A stretch of DNA of 64,000 nt from NCBI GenBank assembly GCA_022385755.1, contig MU278363.1, forward strand, positions 188,661-252,660. The letters are read 5' to 3'. Both the position numbers and the translations under genes were made by a program. Of this stretch, positions 1 through 11,165 are shown piece after piece (the stretch's first letter is position 1; each line of letters opens with the position of its first letter). The notes beneath the pieces were generated by a model that saw nothing but the letters and a program-made list of their open reading frames with translations, was not told the origin of the DNA and searched no databases. This DNA is from Trametopsis cervina. Lineage: Eukaryota; Basidiomycota; Agaricomycetes; Polyporales; Irpicaceae.

Positions 1-3000
1 CTTGTCGCCGTGTGCAATGGCTTCACCGAAGCACTTGATAGTATTGAGGTTCATGACTTCACCTCTAGAAGGAGTCGTGAAGCTTCTGTAAGTACGAGGG
101 TAGGAGGATCCTCACCTTGTGACCCGATCTGCAGGAGAGAGTGCCTTGAAAGACTCGTCCTGGTATTGTCCGAGATGGAACAGACCACTCTCCCATCTGC
201 CAGGTTTGAGCACCTTTGCCTGTATGTGAATTCCAGCACTCACTGCTTTCGGTGCTCGTGCGCTTTGTCAAACACCTTGATGATCTCTTTCATGTCAAAT
301 CTGTCCGATTCCCTCATCCATTTAGCTCTTAAGAGAAGCGCCTGAGCCCCGTGAGTTAGATTGACATCCGCATAGGACATAGAAGTCAAACTACATACCT
401 TGGCGCGTAAACGCTGTTGGGTACTATCATCTACCGTCAAATCGATGACAGCCTCGTTTCCCCCAGTTAGACTTAGAGAGTTGTCCAACTCCCGCAAAGC
501 CCGTAGCGGCTCGCCGCTGACCCTCGTCAGTTTCGCGCTCTCCATGTAAGAAAACGGAGCGTTGAGCTGCTGGGCTTGTAAGACCGCGCTGTATGCAGTT
601 TGAATATATCCGGCCTTTCTCGCGAGTTTTGCACTCAGAAGCCAAGACTGTCCGACATAAGGCTTCAACTCGGAGCGCGCTGCAGCCCTGTATAACGATG
701 TAATTGAACAGCCAGACAGCAGCAGTGCAAATGAAACCCACCGTAGAGCCAGTGCAGTTCTTCGAATGGAGATGATAGGTTCGCGGAATCGGAAGCTAGG
801 CTGAGTGGACTCCAGACGAGCCGAGAGCCGTTTGTCCAGTTGTGTCAGAGTTCTGCGTGCACTGGATGGAGAGACCACATGGTCATAGATCACTCGCAGT
901 TCGTGTAACAGATGCAGGTCAAGGACAGCTTCGTACGACCGTCGGTATCCGCGAGAGCCTGCAGCAATGATCGGAGCACCCAGTCTTCGCCTGGCGTCGC
1001 CTAACGCGGCCGTTATCGCCGGCTCGTCTCCCGATCGCATGGCGAGCAGAACTCTTGCCACCAGAACGGAAGACGCGTCGGCTTTGGTTGTGGCCACCAA
1101 AGTCCCCACTTCGTCCCATTTGCCCACCATGCAGGCACTCTCGACTTGATATCCGACCAATTCCGACTCCCAATCAGGTCTTCGATGCAATACGCCCTCG
1201 ACGTGGGTTCGCAAGGTATCTGTGAACTCGTGTTAGCTGCGAACAGAAGGTGCGTATCGAGTTTGCAAACCGTAATGCCCGACGTTCTTGAGACATCTGA
1301 GCAACCCCAGATGAGAGCGCAATTCGTCTGGCGCCCTCTGAAGTTGCACTTCCCAGCAACTCTGCGCAGAGGTCCACCGTCCCGTACTTTCATGTTGACG
1401 AATCTGGTGCTCCAGCGAAGGTGATAGAATCAAGGTGGTGATACCCTCCATTCCATCGGGCTCGTCGAGTTGAGCATATATCTCGTGCAGACGTTCATAG
1501 TGATCGGAGAGCGCCTCTGGGCCATTCGTGTCTTGAAGCATAAGAACCTGTTGTTCGAAAGACATAAGAGCTCGTGCATATGCTTTGCACCTAAGTGCCG
1601 CCTGGGCCATCAATTTCTGGTCGATGCTTGAGATTTTCGAGTCTACCCTGACCAGCTGCTCTTCAGCGTCACTCAAGTGAAGAGAACGCGCTCTTCGTCC
1701 ATCCGTCTTCTTCGCATTGAGGTCTTGACGAACGAGCCTCACCCACTTGTTGAGGTGGTCCATGAGCATAAAAACGGTCTTTGCGGCGACGACGTTAACT
1801 TCGTGCGTGAGATAAAGCTAGACGAAACAAACCTGTGCACTGAGATTCCGCTTGTCGGCCGTGGACTTGCTAGCTGGGTCGACTTGGTCTTCGAGCACGG
1901 ACAGCAGCTCAACCAGGATACTGTCCGCATGCTCCTGCTTTCCCGAGACGAGGACGTTCAGAACCAGATGAGGCAACAGACGATGAGCCACCCCGACATC
2001 TCTATTACGAACGACCGCCGCGAAGACCGAGAATATCGCGTGCGCTTGCGCTCCCGATGCCTGCATGATGAGGTTCGACGTCCATGCCGAGATCCATTCA
2101 CGGTAAGTCTGGAACGCAGGATAGATGGGATACTGCAAAGGAGCGATGGGCTTCACGTTCAGCGTGTACCGCGACGCCAACAGCGGCGTGATGATCTCCA
2201 CAACCTGCTTCGGGAGCGCGTTCCACCGGGTACGGACCTTCAGGGAGACAGAGCCCGACGACGGCCCAGGAGTTACCAACGAAGGCGTGAAATGGCAGAA
2301 GCGGAGGAGCTCCTGGATGGTATATGCGATCTGGGTCTGGTATTGCGTGTCGCTCGTCGAACGGAAGGCCCCGACGAGGACGTCCTTGATGAGGTGGACC
2401 GCGAACGTCGCGGACTCTCCTTCGTCTGTGAAGTTACTCGTCACCACCATGCGCGTCTCGCTCTCGCCGAACTCGAGACGGTCAGGATCGAGCGCACCGA
2501 GGATGCCCATGCATTCGAACGCGAGAGAGCGGAGGCTGTCCAGGCCATCCCCATCCCGAGCTACGGTACCAAGCAGCGCAGAGAGCGCGTCGCCGATCAA
2601 GTGGTCAAACACGTCGCCCGACGCCAGTTCACGCACGAACGCCTCCTCATTGACCAAGAAGGTCTTGAGCTCCTCGAGCGCTCTCGCGACAACCATCAAG
2701 TTGTCGTTGTTTATCCTCTTCAGGAGCGACTGCAGACGATACGCAGGGAGCTGGACCGCCTTCAGCTCCGCCACACGCTTCGTGATTGCACGCAAGTCCG
2801 GGATGCCCGAGAGGTCGGCCATCTCGTCCAGGTTGTCCGCCTTCACGACGTCCTCGCCTATGTCGAACGCGATGTATTCGAGACAGTGCTTTGCCAATTC
2901 TCGGGCACGGATGGAAAAGGTCGGCCAGTATGTGACGAGCGAGGCACTTGTCGGACCGATGTATGAGCCGATATCGGGGACGTCCAGGGTTCTTAGGAAG

Positions 3001-6000
3001 ATGTCCCAGCTCTCCAGGGTGACGACGGTGAGTTCCTCCACCGTCAGCGTCGATTGGAGCGTTGCCATAACCTGTTATACGTAAGAATAGGAGAGGAAGC
3101 AGAGGCGTGACGACTCTACCTGAGGAGCGACATTGCTAATCGCAGACCCAACCTGGTCCATGAACGCACCGAGGGATCGGATGACACGCCTCTTCACATC
3201 AGCCGGCTGTTTGTCTTGAAGAACGTCGTTCAGCTGGGTGATGATACCGAGCATGTACGGCTTGAGAAACTGTGAGGTCGATTCTCCCGCCGCAACGCGC
3301 TGCGGTTTAGTGTTGGACGCATTCACGATAGCTTCAAGCTTAATGACCGCATTGATCGCCTGTGCCCCGCCATTAGCTCCAGTTCTCCAGCTCCCAAATG
3401 CACGTGTGAGCATAGCCCACATACCTCAGCAACAACCATATCCTCATCCCCCATATACATCACCAGCTCCGCAATCAACTGCACAAGACAGCTCTTCAAC
3501 ACACTATCAATATCAATGCGTTCACCCCCCGCCGCATCCACCAACACCGCCGTAATGAATCCCAAAATCGCCCTCGTCTGTCCCGGTTTCGGCGCCATGA
3601 ACGCCCTCGCCAGAATCTTGCTCTCATGCGCCAAAAACAGCGCATGGCAGCGCTTCTGCGTCGCGGCCGCGATGGCCTCGAGGGACTGCCGGTCCTGGTC
3701 TGCGAATATCTGCGGGAGGGTGTGCGCGAGCGTCACGGAGAGGAAGTCGTGTGGGGTCACGGAGAGGAAGCGGCAGCCCTCGACGAGCGCGGAGGGGTGT
3801 TTGCAGATGCGCGAGGCGAGGAAGGGCGCGATGCGGTCCATGTAGGGGGCGAAGAGGTTGTAGTGCGATTTTTTGTGGTGTTTTGCTACGGCGCAGAGCT
3901 GGCGATGCGGTGTTCGTTAGTGAATGTGGACGTAGTACGTGCGAATGATGCCCTACCTGCATGTATGCGGTGCCTTTCAGGACGGGGTTCTCGTGCCCGA
4001 GTGACGAGAGGAGAGGCACCAATGCCTTGTACAACAGGTCGGCCGTCGCGAGTCTGTCCAATGTTGTAAGCTCACACAAAGCAGCAAAGTAAGAACAGAA
4101 CTGACTTGGCGATAGCCCCACACGTAATCAACGCAGTCTCCTGAAACCTCGGCCCAAGCGTCCCAAACATCCCCGAAATCGCACGAAATATCGCATCCGT
4201 CTGGTTCGCAGTATTCACGCCCAAGCCCTGATACAACCTCATCAATTCCACCAGCCCCCGCCTATCCACATTTCAGCCCTCACTCACTCACCCAGCACAA
4301 AAAAGAAGAAGCTCACCCAGCACTCAACCTAACACTCCTATCCTCATCCTTCATCCCCCTCCCCGCAAGCTGCGCAGCAAGCTCCAGCTTCCCGCCCCCA
4401 AACGCCGCACTCTGATGTCCCACACTCCGCGCAAGCGCATCATACACCGCCTTCCGCACCGGCGCGCTCACCTCGGTTTCTGGGCCCTCCAAGAGGAGCG
4501 CGGAGACGTGCAGGAACGGTTGGAGGGAGTTGACGGCGGTTTTGGGCTTGGGGGGTGTGGAGGGAAAGGGGCAGGGGGTGTTGAGATGGCGGGATAGTGC
4601 GCAGGGGAGACGGTGGAGGGAGAGGGCGAGGGAGAGGCGGGCTGGGGATGAGGTGTCGTATAGAGGTCTAACACCACATCAATTAACACCTGCACACAAG
4701 ATGAATGGGAAGGAAAGCACCTCTGGAACCGGCTCTCGATCTCAGCAATAGCTCTCGCCACATAATGCGCATCACTCATCCCCTCCTCCTCCCACTTCAG
4801 CTCAAGAGGCTCCACGATAGCCTGTACGACCTCCCTCAGACCCGCGCGCCACGGCAGCGGGTTCTCGTCCACCTGCATCTCATCCCCGCCCTCGCCATTG
4901 AGATTGAGGGGCTGGGTTTTGATGACGCCGACGTGCGCTGTGATGGCTGCTGAGAGCCGTTCGGAGGAGGGCGTGCGGGTGCCTGCGATGAGGGATGCTT
5001 GGATTGAGAAGAGGGTGGGTGTGGAGAGGTGTGGGAGGGATGCTTCGATGTATGCGCAGCATAGTTCCTGTCACGGGTAGTCAGCAGTCAGTGATTGTGG
5101 TGTGGAAGAGGAGGAGAAGAGGGGAGGAGCGTACGCTCAGTTTACGACCTTCGTCTCCCCATGAGTTTAGGGACACGGCGGACGCGATCGCCTTGAGGTC
5201 CGCCGCAGAAACCTCAGTCGGAAGCGTCACAGCCATACTCTCCTTCAACGCCTCCTCACACCCCTCCCACGCCGCACTCGGCCCCTCACGTACCCGTCCC
5301 AGCACCACATGCATCCTCAAAGCCTCCGCAACCCCCGCCACTTCCACCACCTCCCCACATCCCACGAGACACCCTACGAGCCTCGTTATCGCGCGGGCTC
5401 GGCGGGGGGCGGTGGTGCGGCACGAGGGAGATATGACGAAGCGGTATGCGCGGTGGACTGTGATTAGGAGACGGTAGAGCGTGTCTGAGACGAGGGGGGA
5501 GGAGAGGAGGGGGGGTGTAAATGCGGATGCGGAGAGGAAGAGGGAGAGCAGGGAGGAGAGGAGGAGGGGGATTTGGGAGGGGGATTCGATTTCGATTAGG
5601 TGGTCTTTCTGGGTGGATGGTTAGTACGGTCAGGAGGGGAGTTGGGAGATGGGCTGGAGTGGGACGTACGGACTCGGGATCCTTTGGTGCTTCGACGGCT
5701 GTGACTTTGACTTGTGCGTTCAGGCGGACGTGGAATATGTTCCCCGCATGCGCGGTCGATAGCATATCTATGCACAAAGTCAGCTTCCAAACGAACGAGC
5801 TTCAAGCTAAGCTCGCACTCACCATTACACGCCGCAACGCACTCCAACGCCATCCTCCTGAACATCCTCCACAGCACCAGCAGTTTCTCCTTACTATCCC
5901 TCCTCACCCCATTCCCCAAACACCTCAACACCTCCACCGTCGCCTCCACCGCTCTCTCCCTCAACACCCTCGGCGCCGGCCTTCCCTGCCCCTCCTGCCC

Positions 6001-6525
6001 CTCCCCCTCTTCCCCCTGCTCCTCCCCCTGCTGCTCGTCGGGTATACCCTCCACATCCAACCACGCATCCAGCACATGACACACATTCCCCATGCCCAAC
6101 ACAAGCGCGCCCGTAACCCCCTCATCCACCGCAAAGATCTCCGGCGCACACCGCGCGAGGCGCGACACGAGTCCACATGCCACCTCGGTAAGTTGGAGTT
6201 TTTCCTGGATGGAGGACCAGGGGAAGTCCCGCGGGGAGGGAAAGGAGAAGAGGAGGTGGTGCGTGATGTCGTGCACTAGTTTTAGGTAGTCTTCGTGGTG
6301 CTCTTTGGCGACCACTGCGCTGGACGCGCCGAGGCTGTGCAGGAGCTGTTGGAGCTCGGTGAGCAGGGTCGTGGGTGTTGCTGCTGCGGCGGCGTTGTCG
6401 AAGGTTGGGAGAGGGAGAGAGCTCGGGTAGGCTTGGGTGTTCATTGGAGGTGCATTCGAGTGGGCATTCGAGTGGATGTTGAAGCGGGATTGCACAACCC
6501 GTCTGGGGGTACTCGTTGAAGACAA
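1..6525 (-). CDS. MEC1: ATR/Mec1-family checkpoint kinase (PIKK), 5' part; C-terminus beyond window
   Basis: Phosphatidylinositol-3-kinase-like protein kinase that senses RPA-coated single-stranded DNA and starts the replication and DNA-damage checkpoint in the nucleus. The gene is split by many short introns. Starting from ATG 6525 (a second in-frame Met lies at 6444), the N-terminal HEAT-rich part covers about 6525-3430. The UME domain follows: exons at 3422-3120 read FLKPYMLGIITQLNDVLQ and then IRSLGAFMDQVGSAISNVAPQV, continuing into MATLQSTLTVEELT near 3068, wording typical of ATR. The FAT domain follows in 1769-1 (LSPSLEHQIRQHESTGRWTS, then PGRWESGLFHLGQYQDESF near 150-230). The kinase and FATC domains lie left of base 1, so the gene is partial. 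It is transcribed away from the direct repeats at 6649-7010. A low-complexity Gln/Gly/Glu stretch interrupts the N-terminal repeats near 6000. Identity is secure; exon joins in 3900-5600 are approximate. Confidence 0.93.
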
Positions 6526-7369
6526 GCTTAAGGAGCTTGCTCGTTAATTGATCGTCCTCGACGCGGTCACGCGACTTGTGACTTTGCGCAGTAACGCGTC
6601 GTGGGTGAACTCCGCCAGTGAGTTGTCTCTCAACCTTCACCAATTTCACCCGCGACATCTCTCTGGAGTGAACTGGACGTTGAACCCAGCAGGATGACAT
6701 GGGCTACGAACACATGTTATAGGAATGTATGACAACTCTGTAGTCATACGAATGTATGCTGCTACCTTCAGGTCTTCAGGGCTAACACGTCAAGCTATCG
6801 TTCACTATACAGGACGGCATAGTTAGCTTTTCAACACGTATGTGTTAATATACTAATGTCACGCGCGACACCTCTCTGGAGTGGAATGGGACCTCAACTC
6901 AGCAGGATACCATGGGCTACGTATAGGTGTTACAGGAATATGACAAATCTGTAGTCATACGGATATCTTCAAGTCTGCAGAACTGACCCGTCAAGCTATC
7001 GCTCAATATGCGTTCTAGCCAGCTTTTGACCATGTCACGGTATGTGCTCATTATTTACACAAAACTACACCGAACTGAAGACTTCTTGGGAAAAGCAGCC
7101 TCGTCACAGCCGTCCTTGCAAACAGGTCGACAGCAGAGGCATAACAGTTCAGATGCGACAGGGTTCTTTGCGCTGTCACTCGTAGAGGCGCGGCTCACCC
7201 ACCATACAGCTTTGCCTGCCTATACGAAGCGCACGACCATACAACCCCCGGAATCTCTGTACGCCGCACCCCGCGCGTCCGGCCAGACATCTTCTACTCC
7301 AGCCCGCCATCCATCACCTTCCTCCAAGCGTGATGGACATCGACTACACCCCGGAAGAACTCGCAATGT
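6526..7369. other. ATR upstream spacer with direct repeats
   Basis: No convincing gene. It holds the ATR 5' flank and two diverged direct copies of a ~155-base sequence, listed separately. An open frame on the plus strand at 7008-7757 has no recognisable domain and no homologous look, and I do not call it. Confidence 0.5.
6649..7010. repeat. Diverged direct repeat pair upstream of ATR
   Basis: Copy 1 is about 6649-6810 and copy 2 about 6859-7010, so the offset is roughly 210 bases. Shared landmarks in the same order are CGACAYCTCTCTGGAGTG, CAGCAGGAT, CATGGGCTACG, CTGTAGTCATACG and CGTCAAGCTATCG. The copies differ by substitutions and small indels, so the duplication is not recent. Neither copy has an open frame that suggests coding. 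Confidence 0.8.
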
Positions 7370-7963
7370 TCAAACACATATCCGGAGCTCGTCCCGGAAC
7401 ACATTGTGGGGTGACCTTGTGGACACGGAACCAGAGGAACTTGGAGCAGACGGCGTTGTAGGAACCGAAAGTGTACGGAAGCGTTGCTGTCTCCGGAAGA
7501 CTGGCAAGTGGGCAGGCTTGAGTCGACTGCGGTTTGTTGCACATCGGTTCCGGTCATCCAAACGCGATGCGAGGATCATGTCATTGTTGAACAATCTTGA
7601 CCGCATGTTTTCCGTGGCGTGCCATTGCTTCTCTGTAAACGGCTTGCTCAGCATCGTACTCAGGGTTAGATACGAAAACACGCTGAGAATAACTGCAATC
7701 AGCATACTGATTGTTCGAGCTCTGGTACGCCGTACCCAATATCGGATGCTACCCTGAGCCGTCGCGTCACTCATGCTCCTCAACAGCTTCCCGCTGATTC
7801 GAGCACGTCGTCTGCTCATAGCCACATCAGACTCGCCATTTGTTACAGGGTTTTGCATAACGTTGGAGCGGTTGCGTTCGGATAGTGGTGGGTGCTGAGT
7901 TCGATTAGAATTGATCCGAGAGGTCGGCACAGGCCTGATTGAATGCTGGAGCAGGCGGAGCAT
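7370..7963 (-). CDS. Doubtful hypothetical protein with one membrane segment
   Basis: An uninterrupted frame of 197 residues. It is basic and Ser/Arg-rich, with one hydrophobic stretch near residues 85-105 (ISMLIAVILSVFSYLTLSTM) that could be a membrane segment. I recognise no family. Its 5' part lies in the left arm of an inverted repeat (7810-7930), and the opposite strand is also open over much of the same interval, so the frame may be fortuitous or a gene relic. There are no clear introns and no obvious TATA element. Confidence 0.25.
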   Translation of the reverse strand: MLRLLQHSIRPVPTSRINSNRTQHPPLSERNRSNVMQNPVTNGESDVAMSRRRARISGKLLRSMSDATAQGSIRYWVRRTRARTISMLIAVILSVFSYLTLSTMLSKPFTEKQWHATENMRSRLFNNDMILASRLDDRNRCATNRSRLKPAHLPVFRRQQRFRTLSVPTTPSAPSSSGSVSTRSPHNVFRDELRICV

Positions 7964-8102
7964 ATTCTTTGTTACGCGACGTGCGGGTGCCGACGCTTCG
8001 GATCACAAATAGCTTGAAGTCCGCACCCACCACAATGAAGGTGCAAGCGCTCCAACGTTATGCAAAAGTCTGTAGCGAGCCTAGATCGCGTCCATAGCAG
8101 AC
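7810..8102. repeat. Imperfect inverted repeat (~115-120-bp arms)
   Basis: The left arm 7810-7930 and right arm 7987-8102 are reverse complements, separated by a 56-base loop. The core is a perfect 20-bp match: TTTTGCATAACGTTGGAGCG at 7851-7870 against its complement at 8048-8067. Matching continues inward through GTGGTGGGTGC and GTCGGCAC, and outward to GTCTGCT at the left edge and AGCAGAC at the right edge. It could be a foldback element or an inverted local duplication. No target duplication was found. Confidence 0.8.
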
Positions 8103-9157
8103 CTTCTGAGCAGCTCCTCTCCTTCACTGAATGCAATGCCGGGCTCTAACATGGAGCACCCCTCATTCAGGGCGACAGACGGTGTTTCCCCAGAGATCAC
8201 CCAAGCGTGGCGCCTGTGAGCGAGTCACGAGTGGCACCCCAGAACGCGGAAACCTAAAAATCTAAAAGGCTATTCGCAGCTCGGGCCCAAAACACAGACA
8301 GCTCGGGTGATAAACACGTAAATGAACGAGCAGCGTACATGTTCCGAACACTCCTGTGATCCCCCCGCGTCCTCTCATTCGCTGATGCGCTGCATTTGTG
8401 GTCGCACGACCAGTTGATGAGAGCGTCAGTCAGGGCGAACGCAGAAATCACACCCCTTCCATCATCCATCCCGAGTCTACCCTCTTCTTCTTATCTGCAT
8501 CGGCTAAGTACGCACTGTGGCGCGGAGTTGCAGCCGTGCGTGGTTAGTGAGCATCCCGCGTGCATGCGCTAGTACAGTAGAGGACTCGCCAACGTGCCTT
8601 GCGAGGCAGACTCGTGCGCGAACGGCCTCCTAAGATTGGGCAGCGACGTGAGGAGGGACGGAGGCTGAAGGAAGCGGGGACATTCGCTGGTGTCGAACAA
8701 GTAGTTATTATTACACGACGCTTTACCCATCACGCAAACACACCCGCACGCAAATTTATTTACGTCCTCGATCTCCCGGCCTATCAAACCCACCGCTGTC
8801 AGTCACACCCACACACACAGACGCGACGCGAACAAAATTTCTACTCCCGCGAAGCGGGACAAAACAGTTTTAGTTTCTGCATGCATGCATGCACCGACCC
8901 GGCCGCTCGGTCGGTGATAATAACCAAACCACCAACCACCCCTTCTGTTCTCGAACCTCGAAGCCTGTATGCGACTGCGCCCGAGCCATATAAGCCCGCT
9001 ATCGTCCCCCCGCCTCCTCCTGCCTTTCTGTCCTCTTCTCCCCAGGCACCGGTCTCCCTCACCCTTCTCGCCTCTTCACACTTCGTTATACCCCGTACAC
9101 ACACACACCCGCGGCTACAACTACGCCTACGGAAAGCAGGGAAAGCACGCGCTTAGG
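7964..9157. other. Spacer and 5' region of GDPD1
   Basis: Apart from the right arm of the inverted repeat (to 8102), no gene is visible in 8103-9157. From about 8700 the sequence becomes the CT- and CA-rich leader typical of basidiomycete promoters, with a TATA-like element at 8989. Confidence 0.5.
8989..8994 (+). promoter_or_regulatory. TATA-like element of GDPD1
   Basis: TATAAG in a C-rich context, 164 bases upstream of the GDPD1 ATG and followed by a pyrimidine-rich leader. Position and context fit a core promoter; this is inference only. Confidence 0.4.
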
Positions 9158-10609
9158 ATGGCATCGACGAGAAGACTCCCCGAGTGCTGGGGCCACCGCG
9201 GGGTGAGTGTCCCGACCCGCGTCGCCCCGACGCGCTCTCGCTGACATCCCCCACCACCAATCCCCTCAACCTCCTGCCTACTATCCGCCTCTGCCAATGC
9301 CCTCACCCAACTTCCCAACTCCTCCAACTCCCCTCAACCCCTACCTCAACCCCCGACCCCCCAAACGCAAACGACCCTCGACGCGATGCGCGACGCAGGC
9401 CTCATCCGCCTACCCAGAGAACACGCTCGCCAGTTTCTCAGCCGCGATGCAAGACGGCGCAGACGGCATCGAGAGCGGTAGCTCTTTCTTTCCTAACTTT
9501 CGCGTGACGCACACCCGTAACCCGTGATTTTTCGTTTTCCACGCGCAGACGTCCATGTGTCGCTAGACGGTGTTGTCGTCATGTTCCACGATCCCTGTAC
9601 GTCCCCCTTCCCCTTCTAGTTTGAATTGTGTAGGTGGATATTGATTGGGGTGGTGGGATAGCGCTAGATAGGACGACGAACGGCGCGGGGTTGATCAGCC
9701 AGCAGAACTGGTATGGACCGGATGGGATGGAACACCTCCGCACGGTCAAGGAGCCGAGGCAGAGTATCCCTACGTTCGAGGAGACGATCGCGCTGCTTAT
9801 GAAAGTGCGTTCTTCCTCCTCCTTCCCTCTTCTCTTTCTCGCCGTTCCCCCGCTCACCTCATACCCTGCTCATTCGTTCGTACTCACTCGTTGCACTCCC
9901 CCTCGTAGCCCGAGAACACCCACGTCAAATTCAACATCGACGTAAAACCACACAACGACCCCACGACCCTCTTCAGCAACATGCACGCCATCCTCTCCGC
10001 CCAACCCTCCTGGGAAACCACCCTCGCCCCCCGTCTCCTCCTCGGGCTCTGGCACCCCAAGTTCCTCGCCCCCGCAAAGAAGCTGTTGCCGTACTGCCGC
10101 CGCTCGTATATCGGCGCGGACACGACGATGGCGAGGAGGTATTTTTGGGACGATGTGGAGGTTTTTTCGATGTTGTTTGCGTCGCTTGCTACGGCGGATG
10201 GGGAAGCGTGCGTCTCTTCTTCTTTCTCTCTTCCCTCCCCTCCCTCCCTCTTTCCCTCTCCTTCTTTCTTCCCCGCCCGAAGTATACGCTAACGCGCACG
10301 GACAGCTTCCGCGCAGAATGCCGCCACTCCAACAAAAAGCTCCTAGTCTGGACCGTGAACGATCCCCTGTGCATGATGGAAGCAGTGCGATGGGACGTCG
10401 ACGGGATCCTCACCGACGTAACACACACCTGGCTCTCTTTACGGAATGCGCTGCGCGCAGACTACGACGCGATCGCCGCGCGCCATTCGCGCTGGTTTTT
10501 GTGGACGGGCGTCGAGTATTATTCGGCGGTGCGGTGGGTGAGGTGTTGGGCGAATCGGGCGTCGTTGGAGAGTGTGGCGGGGCCGTTTAAGAGTGTTAGG
10601 TTGCAGTGA
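9158..10609 (+). CDS. Glycerophosphodiester phosphodiesterase (GDPD1)
   Basis: Predicted to hydrolyse glycerophosphodiesters or phosphatidylglycerol, like yeast Pgc1, in phospholipid turnover. Exon 1 (9158-9202) encodes MASTRRLPECWGHRG, and after a 196-base intron (9203-9398) exon 2 resumes with ASSAYPENT. Together they rebuild the HRG...PENT signature carrying the first catalytic His. The next exon gives DVHVSLDGVVVMFHDP, with the Asp and second His of the active site, then LDRTTNG. Later exons contain FNIDVKPHND, LLLGLWHPKF and LLVWTVNDP...VDGILTD, closing the TIM barrel. A hydrophobic, aromatic C-terminal tail follows (WFLWTGVEYYSAVRW). No signal peptide is evident. A paralogue with the same first intron positions lies at 28766-30041 on the other strand. 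Function follows from the family; substrate is unknown. Confidence 0.92.
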
Positions 10610-11165
10610 GCGCGAGTGCCGATCTCGTGCAAGAGGGCGAGGAGTGACGAGTGAAGCGAAGGCGAGCAGAGAGGAAAGGAGGGGAGGGAAGGAGGGGTCG
10701 GAGGTGGAAGTGTTCTCCCTCGTGGACCTGGTGTTGTGGACGATGCTGTGCCCAGTGACATTGTGCTTTCATCCCCATTTGGTTCAGTTACTCATCGACG
10801 CGTTCGTCACACACATACAGACTTTTCTCGCAGTAGGGGCTCAGAGGCTGGTAGCAAATAGACAGGGCTTATGGGTGTAAAATCCAAACTTAGAACAACT
10901 ACCATGATCATAACGCACATGAATTAAGGACCAAGAAGCGTGATAATCATATCATTTATTACAGCACGAGCATTACATTCCAGAGCATCTATAGGTAAAT
11001 CAAGCTAGCCACGGGGTATCGCATCGACGGGGCGACCGCGTTGGGTCTCAATCCCATCGGGAATTCATACATTCGTTTCGTATATTCGTTTCTGTGTGCC
11101 TCAGCGAGGACGTCGCGCTATTGAATATTGAAGCATTCCCCTGGCACCATCTCAGGCACCGCACT
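10610..11165. other. Convergent spacer between GDPD1 and the MFS gene
   Basis: This is the 3' flank of both neighbouring genes. It becomes AT-rich near 10880-11000, as expected for 3' untranslated and polyadenylation sequence. No gene or repeat was recognised. Confidence 0.5.

Noticed and set aside
7008..7757. Plus-strand open frame of 249 residues
   Set aside because: No domain, biased composition, overlaps an equally open frame on the other strand and a foldback arm; no promoter or intron evidence.
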